Source: Gymnorhina tibicen (taxonomy: Eukaryota > Chordata > Aves > Passeriformes > Artamidae). Taken from it: DNA of 64,000 nt. Below, in pieces: positions 25,709 through 39,950 of the stretch. Each line of letters opens with the position of its first letter. The stretch's first letter is position 1. The stretch is taken from the NCBI GenBank assembly GCA_013399875.1, contig VXAZ01008267.1:179390-243389 (forward strand), written 5' to 3'. The position numbers were made by a program, and so were the translations under genes. The notes below the pieces were generated by a model that saw only the letters and a program-made list of their open reading frames with translations, ran no database searches and was not told where the DNA came from.

Positions 25709-26444
25709 CTGTGGCAAACACTGATATGCAAGACCAAAATAAATTAATATGATTCACACAATGTTATTTTTGCTTCACCTCTACAGACTGAAAAGGTAAG
25801 GGGGGTTTCATGACTGAAGATATTGCTGTATATATTATCTTAAAAGAGCAATATTTAACTTCAGAAAGTTTGCTTTTAAATGACAAAGAAATAACACTTC
25901 ATAAGTCATTAATTTGTGTTTCACAGGAAGCATTACAGATTTTTAGCTTCATTTCCTTATTTTCCCCCCTTTCATTTGAAGTGTTATTCCCCACTTCTAC
26001 AATAGTTTCATTTCTCTTGGAGCATATTCATAACACACTACCTCCCTCCCTCAAACCCCCAGTGCAGCTCTTACTTTTTTCTACTGGGATGGCTGAGATA
26101 ACAGAATATGACTTTTCTACTTATCCCTCTACAAAATAATTTAGATTATTTTGAACAAATCATTCTGGCATTAACACTCAATTTAAAAACCACAGCTAAA
26201 GGCACAAAAAATATGCAGCTACTCTTGCTTCCAGAAGTTTCTTTACAGTTTTCAGACCTGCTACATTCATCTTCAGGATGATACAGATGGACAGAAAATG
26301 CATTCACACAAAGAACTACAAATAATATTTCCCATTTAAAATAAATTGTGAACTTTCCAGCTAGTTCTGGAAGTACACTGAAGATGCACAGCATTCTTGC
26401 AGAACACAGACTTTGAGTAAGATCAAAGAGGTTACAGTTAATAT

Positions 26445-26488
26445 TTAACTTTTCATTAAGTTAACAATATCTAGATTGAATCCTAAGT
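26445..26488 (-). CDS. Possible terminal exon with a very long pyrimidine tract
   Basis: The minus strand shows one of the strongest acceptors in the window: about 40 bases of almost pure pyrimidine ending ATGGCAG. It is followed by a frame LGFNLDIVNLMKS and a stop. The tract is the reverse of an A-rich low-complexity run on the plus strand, so it may be a chance acceptor. As a real exon it would be a short C-terminus, which would conflict with the candidate coding exon further downstream at 25.6 kb unless the two are alternative ends. Confidence 0.2.
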
Positions 26489-29400
26489 CTGCCATAAAAG
26501 AAAAAAAAAAAAAAGAAAGAAAAATATAAAGAATCCCCCACAACCTTCAAAAAAGAGTAATTAAATCCTGAAAAAATCAAATAATTTTCAAGGTAGTTCA
26601 ACAACAGCCTTAGGAATTTTGTAAGAATTTATACTAAACAGATATCCAGCCCTTCCTGAAAATCTAGCTTTCCAGATCAGCAAACATTGTAAGACTACAA
26701 GGAAAACAAATCAGTAATAAAAAGGTGAAACATCTCAAAAAGCACAATAGGCAGTTCTGAGACAATAGTTAACCCATCTCCCTCGAAGAGGAAATGACAT
26801 AGGTAAAGTGATACACAAGCCTAAAGCTGCTACCTCAGCTTATATCTCATAAGTCTGACAAATCCAAGTTTCTCAATTGTCACAAGCAGCCCTGTAATTA
26901 AAACTCTAGAATAAACACAGTGATTTACACCCTTCTAAGATGCTAAATTTCAATCTTCAATGACTGCAAATAAAACTTAAAGTTATAAAGCCCAACTAGG
27001 ATGGTTCTATGCCAGACAACCTGAAATAACAGCCTTAAGGTCCAATTCTGTACCGTGTCAGCCTCCTCACTGTGCTTCAGCACTAACACATCAATGCGTG
27101 GGTTTGGGGAACCAGCCCTCGGTTTTCACCAACCTTTTAAACGGAACCTGGAAACAGTTACAGAGCTACACAGAAAATCCCTGCTTAGTTGCTGGGCGTT
27201 TAAATGGATAGAGTAAGGAAAGGCTTAACTCTGTTACCCTACAAGGCCTCAAGACAACTGCTACAAATCAGTTATGTTTCTATTTTTGTTGTTCTTCCCA
27301 AGCTGCTGGATGTCTGTGCCACTTTTACGGGAAACATCATATTTGCATTATGCAAGAATCAGTTATTCTATCCCTATAGAGAGCACCAGGGGGAAAAAAA
27401 AGCCAACCCACTGAGAGTTTATGATTCATCTGGGAAAACTTTACAGAAGAAAAAGTTAAAGAAAAAAGTTACCTATAGGGATAAACTCAGCACAGAAGCC
27501 ACAATCTGTTAAGCCTCATGAGTGCAATAGTACTAGGGCAGAAAATATTCTCAGATGCAGATTACCACTAAACTCACACAGCAGCTGAAGATCCTTGTGT
27601 ATGTGCTCGCTCTGTGCCCAGAGGCGAATTCCTGCCTTCCTCCCTCTGCCATAAGCAAAGCTGAATGTTTGCTCCTGAGCCACTGTCACTGCAGTCCATT
27701 CCTGTTCATACATTACAGCACTGTAGGGCTCTGCAAAATGCAGACACATCTGGTTCAGCCACCTCTGCCACAGGGCACTAATAGCAGGCAGAGGGATGAG
27801 AAACAGCACAGTTACAAGAGGGAACTACTACAGGTGTTTCTGGAAAACCTCCTCACAATCATAAGCCTACCAACTTACTCCACCACGGCTTAAATCCCTA
27901 TGTAGGTGGAAGTTCTGCACACATAGTATAAGGACTTGGATAGCTGTACTTCAGAGTCAGGAAAAGGAAGGCAAGAAGGGGCAAGGCATGGACAGTCAAT
28001 TTTCTCTTGAGGTTTCAACTCCTGAAATTGCCTTTCCTGATGTTTCAGTTACACAGGGCAGGAGCATACGGAGCTCCGCAACCCAATATTAGAAATAAAT
28101 GTAATAATTACATTAACATGGCATTCTTCACAGTAGAACCGAAATAGCATATTTCTTCACTCCAAAGCCAGCAAATATTTACAGTCCCTTTTATAGTGTT
28201 TTAGTTAGCAGGATTTAAACACTTAAGTGCTTTTAATGCTGAATTTTGCAGCTTTCCGATCTCTGTGAAACAACAGATATTCTTGTAGGAACAAAATAGA
28301 AATGCTTTTAAGACTTAAAAAGGTAATTAAAAGGCAAAATACACATTGCTTTGCAAATCAGAAATAATAGCACTCTTATGAGTGTAATTTCTGAACCTTT
28401 ATCTTGAGCAAGCATGCTGTTACACTAAAGAAAAGCAAGAAAAGAAATACAAAAATCAGAAAGGGAGAGAACCAGAAGTAGTAACGAACCCAAGGGCAGC
28501 TAAATGCAACAGTTAGATACTAAACACCTAACACACACTAAACCTTTACAAGGCCACATTTGTCTGGAAGTTGTGCAAATAGTCCACAACACGAAGTTCC
28601 TTAAAGTGCCTTAGCTGGGGGACTACAAAACAGCCTCTGCCAGCAGCTGCACACGGGGCAGCAGCTGTGAAGCCCAGCGCTCCACGTGAACCACGGCAGG
28701 CAGCTCTGCAGCCATACACCTGCATCCAGCACAGCACAGCACAGCAAACGAAAGGGATGGTGTCACGCCACTGCAAGCCCTACTAATTGATGAAAAATGA
28801 AGAACTGAAATCAGGTGGTAAAAACAGGTTCACATAAAATGGACAATATGCTTTAGCTTCTTCCATTAATTCAACCGGCTCTGCCTATTTGCCAGTCATA
28901 TTATCTATTGACAGAGCATTTGCATAGTGTTCATTTCTCCCAGTAACTAATATGAACATGTTAATTATCCAAACGTACAATGTACCTATAAACGTCTATG
29001 GTATAACTTCCTCAACATCTGGGCAAATTAACCTACTCTGTTCTGCATGGCTCCTTCCATGATACAGGAATTTATGGAAACCCCATCAACAAAGAGAAAA
29101 CAGTTTTAAACTAACTCTAATAAACTGAAAACAACATACCAGATAAATACAGTATTTTTATAAAAGTTTTGAGTTTCTTTTATATGCATTACTTATGGAT
29201 GTTCGTATTTTAAGTTAGAAAATACTTTGAAATTAAAAACATCCTTCCTTCAGCAAGTCATCCTCTCAGAGAAGTAACTGAGACAATGCTCACACCAGTG
29301 CATTTTTAAGAGATGCCAAGTGACCCCAGACAGTTTTGAATCAGTCTCTAATATGACCGTGCAACAGCATCCTGATGTTAGGGTACCTGAAGCTTATATT

Positions 29401-32400
29401 GCCATACTGGTCTTGTCAATGAGCATTGAAAGTCTCCCAAGAAATCAGGGTCCAGAACATGTCTGTCACTACAGAACTCATTGGTACTAATCAGCTAAAG
29501 AACTATTATTATTTATGTAGTATCTCCCTATGAGGCATATTGCACAGCTCATTAAGTGAGGATGCACCAAGTCCTGAACATCTAGAGCATGTCATGAGAA
29601 ACTGCTGCAGACAGAAACTTAATCTTTTCAGAAGCCACCACTGCCGAAGTTACATGGCTTTCTGAAAGTTTTACCTGTCTCTTCAAAACAGTAGTGCATT
29701 TGGATTTCTCACAACAAAATCTTTCTTTTATAAATAAATACAAACATCAAAAATTCACAAGCATGAGTAAAGAACCCTCCTGTCTGGGAAGGTGGGTCTT
29801 TGCTTGACGGGACCTTTTAGAACTTGGCTGGAGAACAAGAAGATGCATGTCGAGTAAAACAACCAACACCACTAACACTGTTTCCCAAATCACAGCTATT
29901 CTTCAACAGCATTTACTACCTGAGAGAACATATTCTTACTTGAAGAGCAACTAGAGGCTATTCAACGCTAAGTTAGAGACACAAAGAATGACGTTTACTG
30001 AAAGTGGAAAGGCTTTCCAAAGTAGCCCTTAATCAAGAGGAAGTAGTTGAAATTCTTTTTCCCTCACTTTGGATCCACATAATACAGGAACACATATAAA
30101 GTTAGAACTCCCAGGGTAAGAATCATTCTGTTACTGAAGAGCTTAGAACAAAAGCAACTAGAAACATAGAAGTTTACAAACCAAGACATGAAACAGTTAA
30201 CAAATGCAGCCAACAGAAACTACCAACAGTCATCAAGAATATCAGTTACTGAAAAATGTCGTATCTGACTCTTCCACTTACAATTCACATTTTCATTAGA
30301 AACAGAAAAAACACCTCTAAAGGAGATTAAGACTCATTTGATCACCTACAAACAAACTTTTCCATTTGAAACATAGACTTCTTTTTCAAGTCAAAATTAA
30401 AAAGCTATTTAACAATGTTCCAATTCTAATCTTTCTGTAAATTTAATCTGAATTGCTGATATCACGAGCATGGCATCTTCATATATAGTGGGTGAATTAA
30501 TCCTACTAGTAAATACTATATTGACCTTTCAAATACATTCTTGAGCATTAGGAGGATATTAGTTGGGATTTTTTAGCCCATCGATCAATTTTAATGTTTT
30601 AAAGGATAACAGTTTTTTACTTCAAGGAAAACAGCTCCTTAAAAATAAGCTGATACTTTTATTTTACATGTTGTCCAGCCTTTTATATACTCTACTTTGG
30701 GATCACTAACAGACATTATTGATAGCAGATTAAGTTTTAAAATCTCTTCTACATGCAAAATATTTACAGTATAAATCAAAAAGGAACAACATGCTAAACT
30801 CTTCTCTCCCTCTCAAAATGTCACTTTCAAGGCCTGTGGACACCTTAGACACAACGAATTTAAAAGAATATTTTTGTTCTTGTATTACCAGTATATCATA
30901 GATAGAACAGTTTTACAGTAGCAGATACTATTTTTGCAACAAGTTTCTCCACATCTTGTTGACTTCAGCACTTCGCAACTCTCCTTAATCAGCTTTTGTA
31001 GAATCCCCTGAAAACTTGCTTGTTTTTCTGTCTATGTTAAATTTTCTCACATCCCCCACATGCATCATGTCTCTCCCCGTCTCCTTCAAGTTAAAAGCAT
31101 TATTTTGTCCCTCTCACAATTACCTTAAAAATAATTGTAGATTGGAAAGGTCAAGAGATGTTTGCTTTATTTAGAATCCTCCCACTAAATTTCATCTGCA
31201 TTATTTCAAAGAATTAGCCTAAAGGTAACATTTCAAAGAATATTTGCAGCTAAATATTGTCCAATTTCACCTTTTATTTTTTTCCCTTAATAAATTAGAG
31301 ATTTTATTACTTCTTTTCACCTTACAATCTGCAGGACAGAAAGTCAAAAAGAACAGAAAAACAAAGTCCAAACAGCAGGTTTACTGACATTCACATCCTA
31401 ATTTGCTGTTGGTTATTTTTCAGAGTGTTCCCGTTTGCTGCCTATCCACTGGTATAGGAAGGAAAGAGGGGGTTTCCTCTTGGTTTAGCAAGTTGAATAG
31501 TCTCACCAAAGATAGATATACAACAGGAATACCAAAAATTAATGTACAAGACAATTACACAGGCGGAAGGGTACAATCTCCCGTTCACAACACTGAGCCA
31601 TTACATCGATTCAGCTGTCACGTGAAAGTTTATACTAGCATTCTTACATCTGAGAAAACCTTTTAAGTGCTTAAAGTCCAGAAGATGCATAAAAAGAGAC
31701 CCTGCAAATTGCGATACAAAGATAATCTATTAAGTGACCAGTAGCAATAAAAAAATTTGTAAGCTCTCTTCACCATGTGTCAGAGGAAAACAAGTGAATT
31801 ACCTCCTCACTACATACATATACTCTACACATTTACATAAATATACCCCACATGAGGAGCTGCTGAGTATGAAGAAATACTTCTTCTAGATCCACCTTTG
31901 ATTTGTACTGATACACACCTTGCATGAGGCACTAAATTACAACTACTTCACCACTGACTAAAGTATATTAATTGCAAATTTCTGCACATATTCTTCAGAT
32001 GAAACCCTGACACAACCACAGCAGAAGTATATTAGGTATACAGTCAAGTACGCGATTTTAAAAAATCAGATCTTAAAAAAAAATACAGTAAAAATTTATA
32101 TTTGAGATGTCTCTTAGACAATTAAACACAACTATAGTCAATTTTCTGTATTAATGGTAAAATAAACAAGTCAGAGGCATACTCTCTTTGCACTTGGGCT
32201 TACTTTTAAAAAGACTTGCTGGACCTTATTTCAGTTTTTTATTGACTCCATCTTAAGCTAATGCCTTACTTAAGAAACATTTACCCAATGGTCATTTTAT
32301 CTGCTTATAAGCAGTAATAATAAAACATATCATCCCTGCACTTAAAATAAAACTCTGGAGAGATGCTTGTTTTTCCATTTATCTAAAATATTAAAGAGTT

Positions 32401-34411
32401 CATTTTCCACAAATCAATTAAAACAGAGGATACCCAGAAGGTGACTGCTACTTTTGGTGATGGTAAGACAGCTAATGCTGTTCCCACTACTGACCCAAAA
32501 GGCCCTTTCAGCAAGTTGATTCCCCTTGCAGATTCATTTCAAAAACTGCCCCAAAAATATGAGAACATTTTCAGTTGGCTTTGTGAAATTAATCAGCTCA
32601 GGGAAAAGCCACACCAGAACCCAAGAGGAGATGGGGAAGGCTGCACAGCTGTGAGTGAGATTGCCCTTTTCATTGACAGCAAACTGTTAGATCAGCCTGA
32701 TCCGCTTGTAAACCTGCACTCAAAAATCGAACCAAAATCTCCTTTCCCCACCTTCTGTTGCTAAGAGCTTCAAGCACAGATTCCAAAGGCCCTTAGGAGA
32801 AGTTCACTTATTATTTCTTATGGAAAATATACATACAACAATTTCCTGGGGCATTACTCAAGCAAAAACAATGCTATCTGCAGTGATAAGAAAACAAGGA
32901 GAGAAGGTTAGAGATTTTTATGTAAATAGTATTCTGGATCCCAAACAGTACTATGGAGCAGTCTTTAAATGCAAGCGAGCAGAAACTGTGGGGGAAAGCC
33001 ACGGTACTTAGCCATGCCCACCAACCCCTCCAATCTTTTGTAATCAAAACTCTGTACTTGGATACAGAAACTTTTATTTCACATATAAACATCACATCCC
33101 AGGTCATTCTTCGCTGTACAGGGCTGATTAGAGATGCAACTGGGAGCTGAATATGGCCTGCAGAGCTGGCTCACAGGTACCTTCTGCATATCCAGCCCCT
33201 GCTGCCAACCCCCTGAGGCAGCTACAGCTCTGTTACTTGTTTCTCTACCACCAAAGAACACATTCCTGTTGCTATATTTTTGCTCTCCTAGCAGAAGCAC
33301 TTGAAGGGAAGCAGGTTTTCCATACACAGAAATAACATGCGAGCTGTGAGCAGTGAGAATACTCACATCACTGATAATTTTATCTCTTCCACAGTTCTTG
33401 CAGATTTGACTTACACAGCTGGCCATTAAGACAGTTCCACAGTATTAGTTACCCTGAATTACAACACAAGCAAAGCACAGAGCCACAAGAGGAGGGCACA
33501 TTTCATGCACCACAGGTACAGCTGCCATTTGCCAGTTCACACAGGGCAGTTGTGGCGTTCCCCTTCTTTAACACCACAATCTGAATCTTCCATGCTCAAC
33601 TTTGCATGTTTTGTTGGGATCGTAGATTTTTTGAAGCAAATTTTTAAAACTGAGAACATATCAACTCTTAAATGCTACAGCAAATTTTTAAAAAACTGCC
33701 TGTTCTTTTACTAACCTCTATTAAGCGCTGTGATGCATACAGTCATATACAAATACTTCAACAAGTCAGTTGTGGTTTTCTTCTATAATTCTACTAATCT
33801 TATACATCTAAAAAGACAGTTACGAAAAGATTTCTAAAATACACTTAAAACCATTCTGATGGAAATTATATATTTTAAAAGATGTATCACAGAGCATGTA
33901 TTTGTAAGGTCCTATTTTCAGCTCTAAAACAAAGTATATACCAAGTATTTTGAAAGGTGATACGATAAATATTTTAGTAACAAACAACAACAAAGTTTTT
34001 AGCTCAGTTAGATGCAAACCCAACCAGGTGGTATTATAAAAATAATACTTTTCTGATTTCGATGCCAGGAATAGAGTTTTTTTGCTTGGTCTGTCTGAGA
34101 ACTTCTAAAATATGTTTATACTTAAAAATTAATTGTCAGGCTCAGTATGCCACCTAAATTCTCACCAAAACAAAAAAATTCTTAAAAAGCAGCAGTAAGG
34201 AACAGAAAGTAAAAAGAAAAAAAACAACTGAACCCCACCCACTCTCAAATTTAAACATTATTAGGACAAACCACCTTAGCTTTAAAAAAACTACTGAGTT
34301 CCTCAACAGCTTCATTGTATCAAATTCTGTGGTGCATTAACACCACATCTGCCACCATTATGCAAGTAAACATTTACAATCTTTTTTCAAATAATTCTAT
34401 TGTTTTATTAC
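26489..34411. other. Intron-like AT-rich stretch of unit B
   Basis: Apart from the A-rich tract at 26.5 kb and one weak splice-bounded segment near 29.7 kb (frame RFCCEKSKCTTVLKRQ before a donor GACAG|GTAAAA), I see no supportable feature. Confidence 0.45.
26496..26530 (+). repeat. A-rich low-complexity tract
   Basis: An almost pure A tract with scattered G. It forms the long pyrimidine tract of a strong minus-strand acceptor at 26,489. Confidence 0.85.
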
Positions 34412-34474
34412 CTGTTTGGTCAGCACCTGCCTTCTGCAGCATACCCAACTGGTAAACACAGTAGTTCTTTTGCT
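34412..34474 (-). CDS. Candidate 63-nt exon of unit B
   Basis: A good donor, CAAACAG|GTAATAAAA, ends a segment reading QKNYCVYQLGMLQKAGADQT in one frame. The acceptor is probably GGAATAG at 34,475, which has only a modest pyrimidine tract. A second frame is also open. The peptide looks helical. It does not join directly in phase to the 36.4 kb exon without another exon between them. Confidence 0.28.
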
Positions 34475-36271
34475 CTATTCCAGCAGAGCAGTTCATTCCA
34501 TTACCAAGATACAAAAATAGAAATAAGCAGATAATTTAAAGAGGATTCAGCTACTATCTGCTATTGTAAAAGCATGATCCCAGAACAGACTATAAGTCTT
34601 CATTTCGTAAATGATGACATCACACCATTAAGCGATATTAGTCAGGCACTGCTGGTTTCCACAAAATTACTCCTAATAGTCACCATTTGGCACATATTTG
34701 ACCAAGAGAGGAAAATTCATCTTTAACAGTAAGACCAGTGTATTCTATGTTTATTATCCTCATTTTCTTGAGCTATCAACAAAACCCTGAGCGTATCTTT
34801 TGTCTACAAACTTCAATCAGCATATAGCATTTTCTTTTAACCTGACACAAAGACAATTCTATTTCTTTTGAAATTATAACATTTGGAATAAAATATTATT
34901 TAAATTGAGAGCTATAAAGAAATAAGAAGAGAGCATAGAAGCAGAATTGATGAGATATACCTATGGAGATATTAAATTCACAGTGATATCCAACTATAAA
35001 CTCCAGGGCTGTTGTACAGCATTCCAAGTTAAATGAGGGTAAAAAACCTTCACCATCAGACACCAGGGGCTTCTGATCAGTTTTTAAGCATATAGGCAGC
35101 CTTAATAGACTTTATTCTGTAGGCAGCCTTCAATAACCCATAGCATTACAATATCAACTTCTTGTAATTTGCTGTACATAGGAACAACTTGTTCAACAAA
35201 ATAGAACTGTCCCTGCTTTACTCAGCTGCCCATCTTACTCAACCTGATGCACTGAAAAAAGTGGTTCATGTTACAATCAGAAAGGCTAAGGAAAGTCTAA
35301 GGAAATCCTTTTCTCCCACCACCACCACCACCAGCTTAATTCCGTAAGGCTGTAAGTTCATCACCCAGTAAGATGGATGAATGTCTCCATCTCCCACCAC
35401 TGCAAACAGACAGGAAAAAAATTGTAGGTAAGGAGAAAAATTTAAAAGCCATACTAATTCTTGAAAATATCCAACCACATAGCGAAGGGCAAAAACTGCA
35501 TCTGACAGCCAGCAGAATCCAAGACCATAAGGGCTCAAGACTGCACTATTTTAGCTGAAGGCAAAAAGAAAAAAAACCTAAAACTGAATTTTCCATTACA
35601 ACCCAGCTGTACTATCTGAAAAAGGAACATGAACTAATTCTACTTTTTATTAGCACAATACTCTGTAATATTTAGCCACTAACACATAGTAAAAAAATTT
35701 AAAAAAAAACCCAAACATATAAGCAACCTTACCCATGGTTCTTAAGGTTAAAAATTCTCTATACAATATCCATATTCTTACTTGACTTATTTACGTATTA
35801 TGCTTACTAAAAATGTGCTATTTTCATAACTAAAAAGGGGAAACATACACTGTTTTGAGACCAAGAAACTCTTAAAATGAAAGTCTTTGAAAATTTAGGG
35901 GACCAGAAGAACAGGGAAAGAAAACATGACACAAAACTCACACCTTGCACTGCAGTCACAGATCTCTGTGTAGCACACTTCTGTCTAGACAACTTAGTGC
36001 CTAATGAACATTACAGTTTAAAAACTTAAACAGATTCTTATCCCAGAAAGAGGAGGAAAAAAAGTCACACAGGCATGCAAAGACAAGAAATCCTGAAAAA
36101 TTGCTTCCACATAGGTCACTAACCTATGATAAAGTGTCAATGATAAAATAGTTCTAAAGCTCAAGACACCATTATCATAGCAACTCTGATAAAAAGGCCT
36201 TTTATAATCAAATTTGTCAATTTAGCAAAATAATCATGATCTGAAGAAAGAGCTTAGCAATCAGCTTTCAC

Positions 36272-36473
36272 CAGGTTGATGACGCGGATACATACAGTAA
36301 TCAGGATGTAAACCATGTGTCTCCTCGTCTTCATCTATTGTCTGTCCTAACGAAAACAGTCTGACCCGTCTCATTTTCAGTAGCCTTGGAGAGCTTTCAC
36401 GGGCAGTACTCCCAACATCCGGAACCACATCTCCAGAAGCAACAGTGGGAACAATTTTTTTCAGGAATTCCAT
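36272..36473 (-). CDS. ATG-containing coding exon of unit B
   Basis: An ATG at 36,473, preceded by an in-frame TGA seven codons upstream, opens 67 codons to a donor CCTG|GTGAAA at 36,271. The protein begins MEFLKKIVPTVASGDVV. It then has a basic/serine region (ARESSPRLLKMRRVRLFSLG) followed by an acidic one (TIDEDEETHGLHPDYC). The change from basic to acidic and the lack of low complexity look like a real protein. No membrane segment or known domain is visible and I do not recognise the family. It lies 3.5 kb inside the CpG-headed unit, a common layout where exon 1 is 5'UTR and the start codon is in a later exon. The 5' boundary of the exon was not resolved. Confidence 0.55.
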
Positions 36474-38786
36474 TTTTTCGTGCCCTCTGTGTTCTCAGCA
36501 GTTACGCTCCACTTTACAGCGTGTGGCTCCCACATCAACTTCCTTGAGCACAGAGGTGGACTTCTCCTGGTGATGTCATGTTAAACCTGGGTGGTGCCAA
36601 CAGCAGCGTCAGCTGCCAGCCAGCTGCTCCAAGGCAGATTTTAAAGACATTTAACTGTGCGGACTGATAAGAAAACCAAACACCACCAAGCCTATATATT
36701 AACCAACGCATGCTAAACTCTGCACGCCAAGGAGACACTATTTAGCACTGCAAAAATCTTAAGCACTAAGAAAATTCACAACACATTTGCAAACTCATAT
36801 CTGACAGAGTTCAATAGCTCTTAATTTTCATGAAGTGCACAAAGAGCGTTCATCTGTATTTGAAAGATAACACTTATCATTCAGAAAGTCTAGGCACTTT
36901 GTTTGTAAAGCTGGTGTATAACATCACCATTCACATTCTCACATAGTTTTAGCTACTAACTACAAAAATACTAACTTTTATTATATATTAAATTTTGTTT
37001 TGCAAGGACTCTGGTGCTATTTTTACCACTTAAAATATTCGCACCACCTTCCAAAAAACTACAAGTACAGAAATAACCTGTCTCTTGTCCAAACATCCAC
37101 TTTATCCCTAGGGCTACTTCTCCATACATGCCTGGTTTAGCTGAGTTTTTTGTTTTTATTTCAGGAAGTTTAAATGTTGTTTTATATTTAGCTTAAAGAA
37201 GCCATTAAGAAAGATGCCTTGCATTTGGAGCAGAAAGTTCAAGGACTAAATAAATAAATTAGCAAGAAGAATGTTCCTTAAGGCTTTCTACAACTGGAAA
37301 TACGTATCATTGTTTGATTTAAAGTATTCTTTTATTTACTAGACTTAGAGTGGAGATAGACAGACACAATACTAGGCAATATTCCCACCTCCTTTACCAC
37401 CAAAGACTGTACACACTGCTCAGAGGAAATACAGTAAATAGTCACTCCAAATGCCTCAGAGGCAGCCTGCATGCTTCTGTTATTTTTATGAAGGCAGCTC
37501 AGTGTCCAAGACATTGCTGAATGCATGCAACGCAATTACTCAAGCTACACATGAAGCATAGCATACTTCTTAAAAGAAGGTATTTAATCTGAAATTCACT
37601 AGTGTTGTTTAAAAAGTAGTGTTTCTTAAAAAGAAAAAGAAATTATATGAAAGGTATTCAGCATAACGTTTTAGGTCTCAGAGCTTCAGTTAAATGCTCG
37701 CAAGGGGCTGCTCAACTGGATTAAGTTGTCAGTCTTACTCAACTGCCACGTTTGTGGTTCAGAACGCCACAACTTGAAAAAATTAGTACAAGTTCATTAA
37801 AGTTGCCACCTAAGACATTTTTCAAGTTCTATATAGACTGAAAATGTCTTTTCTATTCAATCCTGCATTAAAATCCCCAGATATTCAAGTTAGTCTAAAT
37901 TCCCCTTTGAAAATGAATACAAACATCTACACAATTTTTTCCTTATAAATTAATACAAAATGCTGGCCTTATCATAAAAGACATATTGCAAGAATACTAC
38001 TTCCTGCAGGAAGATCCAGCAGAAAATTCTCCCTATAATGATTTCATTCACAGTATTTTTCCCACAATACAAAAAAAAATTACAGAGAAGTGGGTTTATG
38101 CATTTTTGGAACAATATAATAAAGATTACCACAAAGACAATTTGTGATTACAAAAGATCATGAGTCATTACAAGCTCAAGCCATCATTTATTTGTAAGAG
38201 CATTATTTTCTATAGAATTTCATTTTTTGCCCTTGAAATCCTGCCACAAAGCTACTTTGCAGTTCCTAGCATTTGGGAACAAGACAGAAATTCAGATGCT
38301 GCTGTAAGACTGAGAATGCTTCCAACCATCCACCTGCCAAACTGCAGTTTGCAGATGGAGCAACCAGATATTTCACTTTATACCGATCTTAAGCACCCTC
38401 TGAAAGGCTCAAACTAGATATCAAAGTGCTCGTAAGCACACATGTGAAGTACCTAGTGCATCACTTACATGAAGTGCACAAAGGGTGACATTTTACACAA
38501 CACGCGGCATGCATGAGTCATGAATTTAAAAAATCATTAAGTGTTGAAACTATACTTTTTTAAAATGAGAAAACAACAGCCTTTTAAGTAATAGGCTTAC
38601 TTGCAAGCAAGCAATAAAAACTATCCTCCATACACATGATCATATTTCAAGATTAAACCTGATAAACTAATAAAGCTTATACAACAAAGATGTATCAAAA
38701 GCTTTTGACTGAGTTTTCCTTCAGGGTGGCTTTTGACTCTTAAGAAAAGAACATCAGGAAGTTTTCAACAGAAGATAGTTTGGGAT

Positions 38787-38826
38787 ACATACGTGTATGT
38801 TTATATATGTATATGGATGGATGGAG
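38787..38826. repeat. TG/TA and GGAT microsatellite
   Basis: A mixed TACGTGTATG and TATATGTATATG tract runs into three GGAT units. Confidence 0.65.
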
Positions 38827-39419
38827 GTTAACTCCAGGACTTCCATACTTCATTACATTCTATGAAAACAGCATTTTATAAAAAATGAAGGCAAGATGCA
38901 AGGCTTATGTTTTCGCCTTGGTATGTCATTTCACATACACTCCTCCCTCACGTTTGTTCTTACCATCTTCTTAAACAACGTACAATTGTGGGTTCCATAC
39001 AACCCAAGCAAGTTTTACAGATTATCTATCAGTGTAAAACATATCAGAAGTCTTACAAATGTTATACCTAAATTTATCTTCAAACAAAACCAAAACAGGC
39101 TACAGAAAGCCTTATTCAATAAATCTTAACATTTTCTTATTCTGGAACCTCTAAATAAATTCTTAAAAATAATAGAAGACTTGGTCTTAGAATTGTTATT
39201 TGCATTACAGTAAGCTCTTTTATGTCTTTTCACGTGTATTTCAATTCTTTACACTCAAAGGATGACCCTGATTTTGCACTGAAGTGCTTGCTGAAGTCAT
39301 TCAGGCTTCCTCTGCCACGGTGCTTGATGTTTACATCACTAGCTGTGCAAGATAATGTCTGAGCTCTGCACCTCTCACTAACAGGAATCCACATTAGCAG
39401 GACTTTGCATCAGAAGGGA

Positions 39420-39640
39420 TTACAAACAGATCACGAAACATGCTGAGGTATAATAGTGGCAGACACCGTGAATTATCACGGTGTAACAGCACTTCTCAGA
39501 GCACTGTCTCTTTGGATTAGACCTTTCAGGACACAAACAGCCAAGCTGTTTGGCAGGGGTGCATAGAACACCACGTCCATGGGAACTCCACTGACGCAGG
39601 TGAACCTGCTGATGGAGGAACATCCCAAGAATGAGAAACA
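39420..39640 (-). CDS. Second exon of unit B; possible cysteine-rich secreted peptide
   Basis: An excellent acceptor (GACTGTATTTTGTTTTTGCAG) starts the exon at 39,640. In the frame set by the first exon it reads VFLILGMFLHQQVHL, then a tail with nine cysteines, including the run CSEKCC, and stops near 39,420. The joined product would be about 84 residues: a hydrophobic leader followed by a compact cysteine-rich region, as in small secreted peptides. However, all three frames are open for most of the exon, so coding is not shown. It could be a 5'UTR exon that splices on through an internal donor to 36.47 kb. Confidence 0.35.
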
Positions 39641-39950
39641 CTGCAAAAACAAAATACAGTCAATGACAAAGATCCATGTGAGAGAGAATTACTTGCAGCG
39701 GACTTGAATTCACATGTGTAGAGAATTCCTAGAACTAGCAACAATAATAGTAAAAGACAATTATAAGTCAGACAAGATACTGGGAAGTACAATTTTGGAA
39801 GACCACCTAGAGGCCCTATAGCCTACCACAAAACACATCACTTGACAGGTCTCTTGCCGAGCAAGCATGCATTGCAAACCTGCAGCTTTATAACACGGAA
39901 TATTTCTAGAACTACCCCACCGTGCCAGAGAAACGCCAGCCCAGCCCTAC

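Noticed and set aside
32441..32764. 107-codon plus-strand frame with a protein-like composition
   Set aside because: It starts at GTG, has no promoter or splice context, lies on the opposite strand to all other signal, and frames of this length are expected by chance here.
33079..33426. 115-codon minus-strand frame with a donor GAT|GTGAGT
   Set aside because: The segment upstream of the donor is closed in all frames from the nearest plausible acceptor.
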